A stretch of 12,522 nucleotides of DNA from Bacteroidales bacterium UBA5281 (GTDB taxonomy: Bacteria; Bacteroidota; Bacteroidia; Bacteroidales; Lentimicrobiaceae): assembly GCA_002410555.1 (NCBI GenBank), contig DHSR01000063.1, positions 1 to 12,522 on the forward strand, written 5' to 3'. The first letter of the stretch is position 1. Each line of letters opens with the position of its first letter. The notes beneath the pieces were generated by a model. The model made no database searches and was not told where the DNA came from. It saw nothing but the letters and a program-made list of their open reading frames with translations. Below, piece by piece: positions 6,501-12,522 of the stretch. The position numbers and the translations under genes are program-made.

Positions 6501-7784
6501 TTCAGCACGTACCAAAAAAGAACCGGTTTTTTGGTCACCAGCAGGACCGTAAGTCATATTGGTAAGTGAGCCGTTCAAACTAACAATACCGCAGTCTCCA
6601 AAAAAGGAAGGGCCATCAATGCCATTGCCTTCAAATGAAGGGTTATCATAACCGTCAGGATCCATATATGGGCCCTGGAAAAAGTCGACACCTACTGCAG
6701 GAGGCTGATCGCCATAAGCCCAAAACTGTCCGTCACCATCTTTGGGACGACCATTGTAAGAATAGCCCAATCCGCGACCAACATCACAACCTACATAATC
6801 GTCTTCGGCAAAACCAAGGTCGGTGTCTACCCATTGACTAAAATAAGTGCCCGTAAGGCGGAAGGTAGAACGGTTTATAATTTCATAACTATAAAAAGTC
6901 ATGTTGTTAATTTCATCGTTGGTAGAGAAACCAAAAGCCTGCGCTCTTATTTCCAGACCTATTGGAGTTCCCAATGTTTCAGTGTGGATGTTACCTTTAT
7001 CATTAAACACCCACCACAAAGTAGCATCACCTTTAATGACCTGGTCGGCCAGCAAGCCACCATCTACAATCCCTTCAATGGTTTCCTGGGTAGGGGTGGT
7101 TGAATGGCACAATTCATTGGACAAATCATAATAGGGATAGTCACCTTCTTCGGGATTATAATCACCATCGCCGCCCACATCGTAAAATGGAGCCAGGTAA
7201 TAACTTTGTTTCTTGGTGATGTCACCATGAGCAGGCCATTCGAGAATGCTTTTGGGTATCTGGTAGGAAGGATTTGAGGCCTTATTGTCCTGCCAGGCTA
7301 AAAACTCATCCACTTCAGTACGCGTAATGGGAAACAGCTTATCGTATTCCGCACAGGTTTCTTCGGTTACAGCAGCAGTACCATCAATGGTAAGGGGGCC
7401 TGGCCAGAAGTCATTTCCGGTACCCGGCGAACCGGCGTTGGGGCCTTGTCTGAACTTGAGTGCAGCCAGTTTCAACTGATCGTTTACGTCAATACCTCCG
7501 ATCCACAGGGCGGCAGAGAACAGTGAAGTCTTGCGCGAACCTTTGGGAATCTCATATTGAGCCACCTCAAAATCCCACCACATGTCACCCCCGGTATTGA
7601 TCCTGGTACGTACATTGTTGATTTCGAGATACTTAAATCCGGCTCCGGGTAAACACCCGGCCGCAGTCGCCTTTACCTCCGACGACGATTTGATCACAGC
7701 ACGTTTGTCATAGTCAGCATACCCCGGCAGGGCTATGGCTATCAATAACAACATACTTAATGATATTCGGGCAATATTTTTCAT
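3516..7784 (-). CDS. Giant T9SS-secreted protein with type A C-terminal sorting domain, function unknown
   Basis: About 1422 residues, secreted by Sec and then T9SS. The signal peptide is MKNIARISLSMLLLIAIALPGYA from the ATG at 7784. An in-frame ATG at 7823, only 6 bases after the receptor stop, would add 13 polar residues and remains possible through translational coupling. The N-terminal part has a Trp/Gly-rich segment near 52-70 (EINNVRTRINTGGDMWW), then FSAALWIGG, GNDFWPGPL, and an acidic loop GDGDYNPEEGDYP (about 205-217) resembling calcium-binding DxDxN repeats. The middle is rich in Tyr, Asn, Gly and Asp and shows no enzyme motif I recognise. The last ~99 residues start at VVPNP and include VSIFNSGGALIRRF and IPIAGGVYIIHVKS, the type A sorting domain. 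An unusual tail, WFGSLRPIDLNAF, extends past the usual end. It belongs to a broad Bacteroidota family of unknown role and probably works with the flanking receptor and PorV-like protein. Confidence 0.85.
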   Translation of the reverse strand: MKNIARISLSMLLLIAIALPGYADYDKRAVIKSSSEVKATAAGCLPGAGFKYLEINNVRTRINTGGDMWWDFEVAQYEIPKGSRKTSLFSAALWIGGIDVNDQLKLAALKFRQGPNAGSPGTGNDFWPGPLTIDGTAAVTEETCAEYDKLFPITRTEVDEFLAWQDNKASNPSYQIPKSILEWPAHGDITKKQSYYLAPFYDVGGDGDYNPEEGDYPYYDLSNELCHSTTPTQETIEGIVDGGLLADQVIKGDATLWWVFNDKGNIHTETLGTPIGLEIRAQAFGFSTNDEINNMTFYSYEIINRSTFRLTGTYFSQWVDTDLGFAEDDYVGCDVGRGLGYSYNGRPKDGDGQFWAYGDQPPAVGVDFFQGPYMDPDGYDNPSFEGNGIDGPSFFGDCGIVSLNGSLTNMTYGPAGDQKTGSFLVRAEAINGVNFGNGIVDDERYGMRRFVYHNNSLSGVPDYMTDPQRAPEYYNFLRGIWKDNTKMLYGGNAHATSGAYGPTCDFMFPGNSDVCDWGTGGLPPNGEKYWTEEVAKNRESDRRFMQSAGPFTLEPGAVNYITVGIPWARAASGGPWASVQLLQVVDDKCQLLFDNCFAVVSGPNAPDLTIRELNESLLFFITNRKTNDAGNNFNESYKELDPAILAVANSTGYDFDPYYRFEGYQIFQLKDATVSVADIRDQKLARLVYQTDVKNGVRQLVNHNFDQSLNANVPVEEVYGSDQGIVHTFKLTEDAFSGQSLVNHKQYYFLALAYGYNEYMKYSADPGSQEPGIVGLTGQKMVYLAGRKNIKVYTGIPHIPVGKISANAQYGDGVEITRLQGQGNGGNVLELTKASIEKILSKPPADSANQPGNPDYPIDYRATYKAGKGPIDIKVIDPLSVRNTTYELAFDSLRPYYLQIGADSTRSFRAKWTLKDMMSGEIFHSDTSISYKNEQLFPNLGISITIGQVVNPGPYRIGTNADDDAIWGIISENNGVLSSSMTFEDSAKTYISGVPDIDGIPQFNWIRSGVLFDAQNESSNDWKPDQYFDPNSNYEKVVNGTWAPYIMTAYRAQSPKYAPAFNFISKSGASFADLSSIDFVFTPDKSKWTRSPVIEMSSDPTTSEGGAREFKIRAAQSVDKDGNPAPKGSGPSNNPDDPNYIAETGMGWFPGYAINIETGERLNIVFGENSWMVGDNGRDMLFNPSSDIMNMGGMHYIYVFQHVAGKIIAGANVPAYDAGRVLRKNIESLNNQFLAYLYSSAIWVNIPLAVPGQEENWLSNEAKVRLRISKPYERYYSTSEMDSIYMDEHYENRGFPKYSFSTETVATSTNDIAKATSDLDLIRVVPNPYYAYSTYETNQLDNRVKITNLPQRCTVSIFNSGGALIRRFTKDDPSTSVQWDLKNQAGIPIAGGVYIIHVKSQDIGEKVIKWFGSLRPIDLNAF

Positions 7785-7829
7785 GTCAGCAAATTTATCG
7801 TTTCGTTTTGTTGTTTTGTTCATCAGTAC

Positions 7830-10800
7830 TTAGAAGTTAAAGATCAAACCCAACCTGATCTGTCTGGGAGAACTATAGTTATAAGGACTGTTCACCCTGA
7901 TAGAATAGAGATCACGGAAAGCCTGTTCATCCAGTTGAGCCTGTATGTTGGTCTGATATTCAGCGGCAGCCAGGTATCCATCGTCATCGGGGTTACCCGT
8001 AGCTCCGTATACACTCATGATGTTCTTGGAGTCGAGGATGTTAAGTACCTGCAAATATATATTGAGGTAAGATTGGCGTTTACCTTCACCCCAACTCAGG
8101 TTGATGTCCCTATCCACACGACCATCAATTCTGAACTGCCAGGGCAGCCTCGATCCAGAGATGGAGCCTTTGATGATACCACTTCCGCCAATGGGCACTA
8201 TTTTACTTGATTTGGTGTAAGGAGTACCAGAACCACCGAATATGGTAAAGTTAACCCCGGTGTTCTTCAGCACCTGAATGGTTTTAACCACATCATTTCC
8301 ATCAGCATCTTTACGTGAACGGCGGATAACCGGACCTGAATATTCCTTGCCTTCATCAAAACGGTAATCAAGCATCAGATTGATGGCATGACGACGGTCG
8401 AAGCTCAAGGGAAACAGCGTTCTCAGATTGGGTTGTCCGGTTTGGATAAGACCTTTGGCAAAGTTCGCATCGGAACCGGTACCATTGGCAAACTGAAGCG
8501 TATAACTGGCCCTTACCCGGGCATTGTTGGTACGACGAAGGTCATAAGTTACCGTCAAACCTTTTACGGTCGAAAAGTCGATGTTGTTGTATGAATAATA
8601 GGTTTTAGGATAAGCCGCAGTATAACGGAACGACTGTATCTGATCCCTGATTTCGCGATAATAAGCCGAAAGTGTTAATGAGGAACTGGCTGTAAGCCTT
8701 TGCTGGAAACCAAGTTCATAGTCAATTGTTTTTTCGGGTTTCAGGTTTGGATTACTCAGGGTTGGGCTTCCAAGTTTGGGCAGGAAGTAATAATCCATAG
8801 GATCCATTCTGAGGGCAGTGGTTGGCCGCTGGGTTAACACGTCGTAGTGTGCAAAGAAAAGTGCTTCGTCCGAAATCGGGAATGAGAAAGAGATTCGGGG
8901 CATTACTGAAATTTGCGGCTCATAGTCGCTGAATGCTTTTGAAGTCACCACATCACTGCTGGGATCAACCAGATATGGCAATACGCCTTCACCCGCATTC
9001 AATACAAGCTCCGGGTCTGTAGTTACCTGTCCTTCTGCATCATACCAGTCATTTCCATCACGATAACCCATAATTGAGGTAGGATTTTTAAGATTATCCA
9101 CATATACCACATAATCGCTGCCCATATTTTCAGGATGAGAACCCAGGGTTCTGACTTCACCTACCGTAAGGGCAGGATAAAGGGTATAAGGATCCGTAAG
9201 CACCTTTTGATTGGCATCAAACCGGTCAATACGGACACCAATATTAAAGATCAAATCGTCAAAAGCAAATTTATCCTGAATATAACCTGCCATATATATA
9301 GGTGTAAATGGTGCAATTTCACGGGTGAAGTTGTCATTTGCATCTTTTTTGGTGAAAAAGTCATCGAAACTCGGGCTGTCTTTCAAACTGATGCGTTTGC
9401 CGGTGTGGGTATATCCGGAATAAGCGGCCAGAAAATCGCCATCATTAAACAACTCATCTGCTGAGAACATATCTACACTCAGCGGTTCAGCCAGGCTAAC
9501 GGTATGCCTTTTCCCATTGGCATCGTAATAATTGATGGTATATGAATTGATATCGTATGAATCAATGTCAATCCAATCAGTTCCATTCACCGGCAAACCC
9601 ATGCGCTCGCGCAATTGTTTGTCGAAATAAAACTGTGTATTTTCATCGTACCTGCGGTCATAATATATGGTATCCATAAATACGCCATCCAGATATACTT
9701 CCTTGGGATTCTGAACATCGAGCTGTTCAATATGGAAATTGGTCAAACCACGCATTTGTGCCCAGAATCCGGTAGGTGCATAGCTGTAATATCGGTCAAC
9801 GCGCTGCTCATAAATAAAACCAAACTGAAGGGCATGGTTACCTATATCGGCAGATGCATTGGCATTTAAGGAGTATTGCTCATTGTCAATCACCTGATAT
9901 CCAGACTGGTTTGCACCGGGGCTTCCCCATAAACCATAAACAGAAGGCGCACCCATACCATTGAGCAAACCGCCGCCGGAAATAATGTTATTCAGATTGT
10001 TGTGATAAATATTCTCCGGATAGAGTTCATAATACTGACGGGTATAATTGGCGGTAATGGGGTTGACATTACCCGGTGTGAAAGCCACATTTCTATCTCT
10101 GAAGCCGTTATGTACAAAAGCTGTTTTACCGGTAATGGTATCAAAACCATATTCGTATGATCTTACTTTATCGGTTTCATATTTCCCAAGGTAACCATAA
10201 TTGAACAGGTTATCCTGATGTTCAGCATCCTGAACTACCTGATTAAACCGGGTGTAGTCAGCCTGCAGGGTGTAATACACATTTTTGATTATGGATGTGC
10301 TTTCTCTGTCGGCCGGGAAGCGTTGAGTGAATCGTCCAAACACCCTCCAGGTGTTGTTTTTTACCTGGGCGTTTTTGTCATAATTGAACATCGACTGTGC
10401 AAAATTAAAGTCACGGCCATCAGAATAGTTGATTGAGCCACCAAGAGAGAGGTTAATATTTGGTCCGGTTTTTACGTCAAGTTTACCGGAAGCGTTGATA
10501 TCAATATTCTTGGTATTGGGGGTAAATTTTTGGAATTCAAGGTCTTCTTTACGGATAAAGCTGGAATTGTTATAAGTACCAAATCCGGTTCCCGATAAGC
10601 GTAAAGGCTGCTGCTCAATGCTGCGCAAAATATCATCTTTTACCAGATATACGCCGGTAGCCGTGGGTCTGCTATCCTTATTATATACTACTTCACCGGC
10701 CACAAAGTAGCCGAGCAAAGAACTGGTTTTATCTTTATTCCACAACAGTGGGCCCTGCATATTTAATCCACCGCGGTTATACCCAAAAGCATCAAGGAAT

Positions 10801-11519
10801 TCGGAGGTCTGCAATTCAAGTCCTGCACCAAACTCCCGGCTTGGGCCTTTGGTAGTTACATTGATGATACCTCCGGTAGCATCGCCATACTGGGCGGGGA
10901 CTCCTGAAAGGATAACCGACACCTGTTCAATGGCACTTTCGGGCAGGGAAGACGAACCACGAACGCGAATACCATCAATATACATTACGGTACCTTCGGA
11001 GCGTTGACCGCGAACACTTCCGCGCTCACCATCGGCCGAGAACACACCTCCCACGGTGGTTGCAATGGCGTTGGCTGAACGGTTGGGCATCTTGGCAATT
11101 TCCTCGGAAGTTACCGTAGCTCCCACTGAAGTCTTGTCCTTATCAATCAATGGTACTTTATAATCAATTACTTCAAAAGTTTGAATCTCGATCATGGTAG
11201 ATTCCATCTCGATATTCTGAAAAGTAATTTGATCCGATTTTATAAGTAATCCGCGGATCAAAACAGGTTTATAACCTACAAAAGTAGCTTTAAGGTCATA
11301 TTTACCCGGTGAAATGGGTTTAATGGTGTAATTGCCATCAAAATCCGAAGTTGTTCCTCCGGCCTGAGTTCCGCCCAACTCCACGATAATGTTAACAAAG
11401 GGAATTTCTTCCTTTGTAGTTTTATCGATCACTTTTCCCCGAAGGGTACCCGACTGGGAAAACACCGCCAGGCTCGCAATCAGCACCAACCCAATAGTTA
11501 GCAGTAGATTTCTGATCAT
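7830..11519 (-). CDS. TonB-dependent outer membrane receptor with carboxypeptidase-regulatory-like domain
   Basis: A 1229-residue TonB-energised outer membrane transporter. Order of parts: signal peptide MIRNLLLTIGLVLIASLAVF (cut near residues 21-22); CarboxypepD_reg-like beta-sandwich (about 24-105: GTLRGKVIDKTTKEEIPFVN to FVGYKPVLIRG); a linker with a possible TonB box around FEVIDYKVPLI (about 114-124); plug domain (about 130-235) with MPNRSANAIATTVGGV, GSVRGQRSEGTVMYIDGIRV and ATGGIINVTTKGPSR; then a long barrel with NPNLKPEKTIDYELGFQQRL late in the sequence and the C-terminal strand RQIRLGLIFNF ending in Phe. It is longer than a typical siderophore receptor, and no SusD-like lipoprotein follows, unlike SusC transporters. 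It is the first gene of the operon, with the T9SS cargo-like gene beginning 6-45 bases after its stop. Substrate unknown. Confidence 0.93.
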   Translation of the reverse strand: MIRNLLLTIGLVLIASLAVFSQSGTLRGKVIDKTTKEEIPFVNIIVELGGTQAGGTTSDFDGNYTIKPISPGKYDLKATFVGYKPVLIRGLLIKSDQITFQNIEMESTMIEIQTFEVIDYKVPLIDKDKTSVGATVTSEEIAKMPNRSANAIATTVGGVFSADGERGSVRGQRSEGTVMYIDGIRVRGSSSLPESAIEQVSVILSGVPAQYGDATGGIINVTTKGPSREFGAGLELQTSEFLDAFGYNRGGLNMQGPLLWNKDKTSSLLGYFVAGEVVYNKDSRPTATGVYLVKDDILRSIEQQPLRLSGTGFGTYNNSSFIRKEDLEFQKFTPNTKNIDINASGKLDVKTGPNINLSLGGSINYSDGRDFNFAQSMFNYDKNAQVKNNTWRVFGRFTQRFPADRESTSIIKNVYYTLQADYTRFNQVVQDAEHQDNLFNYGYLGKYETDKVRSYEYGFDTITGKTAFVHNGFRDRNVAFTPGNVNPITANYTRQYYELYPENIYHNNLNNIISGGGLLNGMGAPSVYGLWGSPGANQSGYQVIDNEQYSLNANASADIGNHALQFGFIYEQRVDRYYSYAPTGFWAQMRGLTNFHIEQLDVQNPKEVYLDGVFMDTIYYDRRYDENTQFYFDKQLRERMGLPVNGTDWIDIDSYDINSYTINYYDANGKRHTVSLAEPLSVDMFSADELFNDGDFLAAYSGYTHTGKRISLKDSPSFDDFFTKKDANDNFTREIAPFTPIYMAGYIQDKFAFDDLIFNIGVRIDRFDANQKVLTDPYTLYPALTVGEVRTLGSHPENMGSDYVVYVDNLKNPTSIMGYRDGNDWYDAEGQVTTDPELVLNAGEGVLPYLVDPSSDVVTSKAFSDYEPQISVMPRISFSFPISDEALFFAHYDVLTQRPTTALRMDPMDYYFLPKLGSPTLSNPNLKPEKTIDYELGFQQRLTASSSLTLSAYYREIRDQIQSFRYTAAYPKTYYSYNNIDFSTVKGLTVTYDLRRTNNARVRASYTLQFANGTGSDANFAKGLIQTGQPNLRTLFPLSFDRRHAINLMLDYRFDEGKEYSGPVIRRSRKDADGNDVVKTIQVLKNTGVNFTIFGGSGTPYTKSSKIVPIGGSGIIKGSISGSRLPWQFRIDGRVDRDINLSWGEGKRQSYLNIYLQVLNILDSKNIMSVYGATGNPDDDGYLAAAEYQTNIQAQLDEQAFRDLYSIRVNSPYNYSSPRQIRLGLIFNF

Positions 11520-11580
11520 ACCAAATGAATTTTTATGTTTAGATGTTCTTGTATGTGTTGATTATCCCGCAAAAAGTGGG

Positions 11581-11613
11581 TAAAGGTAACAATAAAATTA
11601 TGTAAGCTCCAAA
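11581..11613 (-). promoter_or_regulatory. Candidate Bacteroidota-type promoter for the receptor operon
   Basis: On the minus strand, TTTG (11613-11610) is followed after 21 bases by TACCTTTA (11588-11581). This compares with the Bacteroidota housekeeping consensus TTTG, 19-21 bases, TAnnTTTG; only the last base of the -7 element differs. Transcription would start about 11575, giving a leader of about 55 bases before the ATG at 11519. It lies in the 131-base gap between the receptor and the upstream membrane protein gene. Found by eye from the consensus; no experimental support. Confidence 0.45.
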
Positions 11614-11650
11614 ACATTTTGAAGTCACATTGAACAAAATTGTCTTTACC

Positions 11651-12121
11651 CTAAATATATCGTGGATTTAATATCTCGGCATAGATAACTGCTTTACGCA
11701 GATCAAATTCTTCCTCAATAATCTCTTCCACCAGAATTACCGGCTCCTCTGTCACCCGTTCTATTACGCGTTCGGTTTCACTTACCCGATTCCGATCGGC
11801 GTATTGTCTTTCAAAATATGAGTCTGTATATTCTTCTTCAATTTTTTCTAAAGATTGAGCCTCAGCCAACATTTCAGCTTCCTGAGCCGGAGAATATGAC
11901 TCCTCCCAGGCTTCTTCCGGGTCAACTACTGGACGTACCACCGGAGGTTCTGGATCGAGCAACTCTTCGAGAAAGGAACGTTTGGGAACAGGTGTGGGCG
12001 TAGCAGGTCCATTGGAACGGGCCTGCTTCTCTGCCTGTTTGCGCTGCGCCTTTTGTTTACTATTATAAAAGGAATATACCAGCCAGACAATACCTATTAT
12101 AATAAACAGAAAATCTTCCAT
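11651..12121 (-). CDS. Membrane-anchored protein with proline-rich and acidic cytoplasmic tail, unknown function
   Basis: 156 residues. A single hydrophobic helix at the N-terminus (FLFIIIGIVWLVYSFY, 4-19) is followed at once by a basic stretch (SKQKAQRKQAEKQAR), which by the positive-inside rule puts the remainder in the cytoplasm. Next come a Pro-rich linker (ATPTPVPK and EPPVVRPVVDP), a long Glu-rich helical region (about 68-140), and the short motif FDLRKAVIYAEILNPRYI at the extreme C-terminus. I recall this closing motif from other Bacteroidota hypothetical proteins, so the tail may be a docking peptide, but I know no function. ATG at 12121. It is followed by the 131-base gap that carries the receptor promoter candidate, so it is probably not part of that operon. 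Confidence 0.75.
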   Translation of the reverse strand: MEDFLFIIIGIVWLVYSFYNSKQKAQRKQAEKQARSNGPATPTPVPKRSFLEELLDPEPPVVRPVVDPEEAWEESYSPAQEAEMLAEAQSLEKIEEEYTDSYFERQYADRNRVSETERVIERVTEEPVILVEEIIEEEFDLRKAVIYAEILNPRYI

Positions 12122-12247
12122 TGTTTAAATCATCAAAATAAGAAAGTGTAAAATTAGGTATTATTGTTTTATATACAGCGCTTAACTGTCTTTAACTTTT
12201 GAAATAAATTGTAAAAGAAGCATATGTACCTAAATATCAATATTTTA
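12122..12247. other. Intergenic region between the small lipoprotein and the membrane protein
   Basis: 126 AT-rich bases. It contains the partial repeat copy at 12131-12143, ten bases in front of the membrane protein ATG. No -33/-7 promoter pair with acceptable spacing and no hairpin with a T-run was found, so the two genes may share a transcript. Confidence 0.4.
12131..12143 (+). repeat. Partial 13-base copy of the window-spanning repeat
   Basis: CATCAAAATAAGA matches positions 69-81 in the same orientation and 12507-12519 in inverted orientation; identity ends after the core. Together with 12500-12520 it flanks the small lipoprotein gene as inverted copies. Confidence 0.5.
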
Positions 12248-12496
12248 TTAGCGCCTTTTAGTTTTCAACAATTTTTTTGATGCTTTATTACTTTTGCGCA
12301 TCATCCTTTTTGTTTCCGGCGATTGTCTTTTAATATGCGCCTTTTCCAGTTTTTTCACTTCCGATGCAGCTTTACGGCTATCTATAGCTTCTTTCTTTTC
12401 CATTTTTTGCCGGCTGCTTTTGGTAAACACCGAGCAACTGCTGAAAGAAAGCGCTACAACCAATAGCAAAGTAAGGGGCAGTTTTTTGAATAACAT
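12248..12496 (-). CDS. Small, strongly basic lipoprotein of unknown function
   Basis: 82 residues. A hydrophobic signal sequence (LFKKLPLTLLLVVALSFSSC) ends in a lipobox-like FSSC, with the lipidated Cys at 21. Phe at -3 is not the commonest residue but is tolerated. The mature part of about 61 residues holds 23 Lys/Arg against 6 Asp/Glu, is probably helical, and ends KKLLKTKRR. No acidic surface-export signal follows the Cys, so I expect it to face the periplasm. Such a charge could suit binding to peptidoglycan, lipopolysaccharide phosphate or nucleic acid; this is inference. The ATG at 12496 is preceded within four bases by the 21-base repeat. No named family recognised. Confidence 0.7.
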   Translation of the reverse strand: MLFKKLPLTLLLVVALSFSSCSVFTKSSRQKMEKKEAIDSRKAASEVKKLEKAHIKRQSPETKRMMRKSNKASKKLLKTKRR

Positions 12497-12499
12497 GTT

Positions 12500-12520
12500 G
12501 GCAGAATCTTATTTTGATGT
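12500..12520 (-). repeat. 21-base inverted repeat, right copy
   Basis: Exact reverse complement of 67-87. On the minus strand it ends three bases before the ATG of the small lipoprotein, so it occupies that gene's translation initiation region. The window stops two bases beyond it, so its outer context cannot be seen. Confidence 0.75.
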
Positions 12521-12522
12521 GC

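Noticed and set aside
7830..11519. Interpretation as a SusC-type polysaccharide transporter locus
   Set aside because: No SusD-like lipoprotein, glycosidase or hybrid two-component regulator is adjacent; the partners are a T9SS cargo-like protein and a PorV-like barrel instead.
11567..11580. Short hairpin CCCGC / GTGGG in the receptor leader
   Set aside because: Five pairs including one G-T and no flanking support; too weak to call a regulatory structure.

Overview
The window comes from a member of the Bacteroidota, probably a free-living one. Three things point there: a TonB-dependent receptor with an N-terminal carboxypeptidase-regulatory-like domain, a very large exported protein ending in a type IX secretion (T9SS) type A sorting domain, and a PorV/PorQ-family outer membrane protein. 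Starts lack clear Shine-Dalgarno sequences, and one intergenic region has a promoter-like match to the Bacteroidota -33/-7 consensus, as expected for the phylum. Order or genus cannot be fixed from the sequence alone. Every gene I can support lies on the minus strand, so transcription runs from high to low coordinates.

Right end (12522-11651): a small, very basic lipoprotein, then an N-terminally anchored membrane protein with a proline-rich, acidic tail. Centre (11613-2341): what looks like a complete transcription unit. It has a candidate promoter at 11613-11581, a 1229-residue TonB-dependent receptor, a roughly 1420-residue T9SS-secreted protein with no recognisable enzyme domain, a PorV/PorQ-like barrel, and an intrinsic terminator at 2362-2341. 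The genes are separated by only 6-50 bases. The likely logic is a cell-envelope machine: an energised outer membrane channel, a large surface or secreted partner, and a dedicated PorV-like protein that could help bring that partner out of the T9SS. No SusD-like lipoprotein, glycosidase, peptidase or regulator sits with them, so this is not an ordinary polysaccharide utilisation locus. The substrate is unknown.

Left part (2298-132): housekeeping genes greA and a HIT-family nucleotide-binding protein, then a 98-residue conserved protein of unknown function and a stand-alone ferredoxin-NADP-reductase-type flavoprotein. Gaps of 88-148 bases between these suggest partly independent expression.

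Outside the genes, the strongest anomaly is a perfect 21-base inverted repeat, with one copy near each end of the window (67-87 and 12500-12520), plus a third, 13-base partial copy at 12131-12143. No RNA genes, CRISPR arrays, insertion sequences or transposase genes were seen. No stretch longer than 300 bases lacks a gene.
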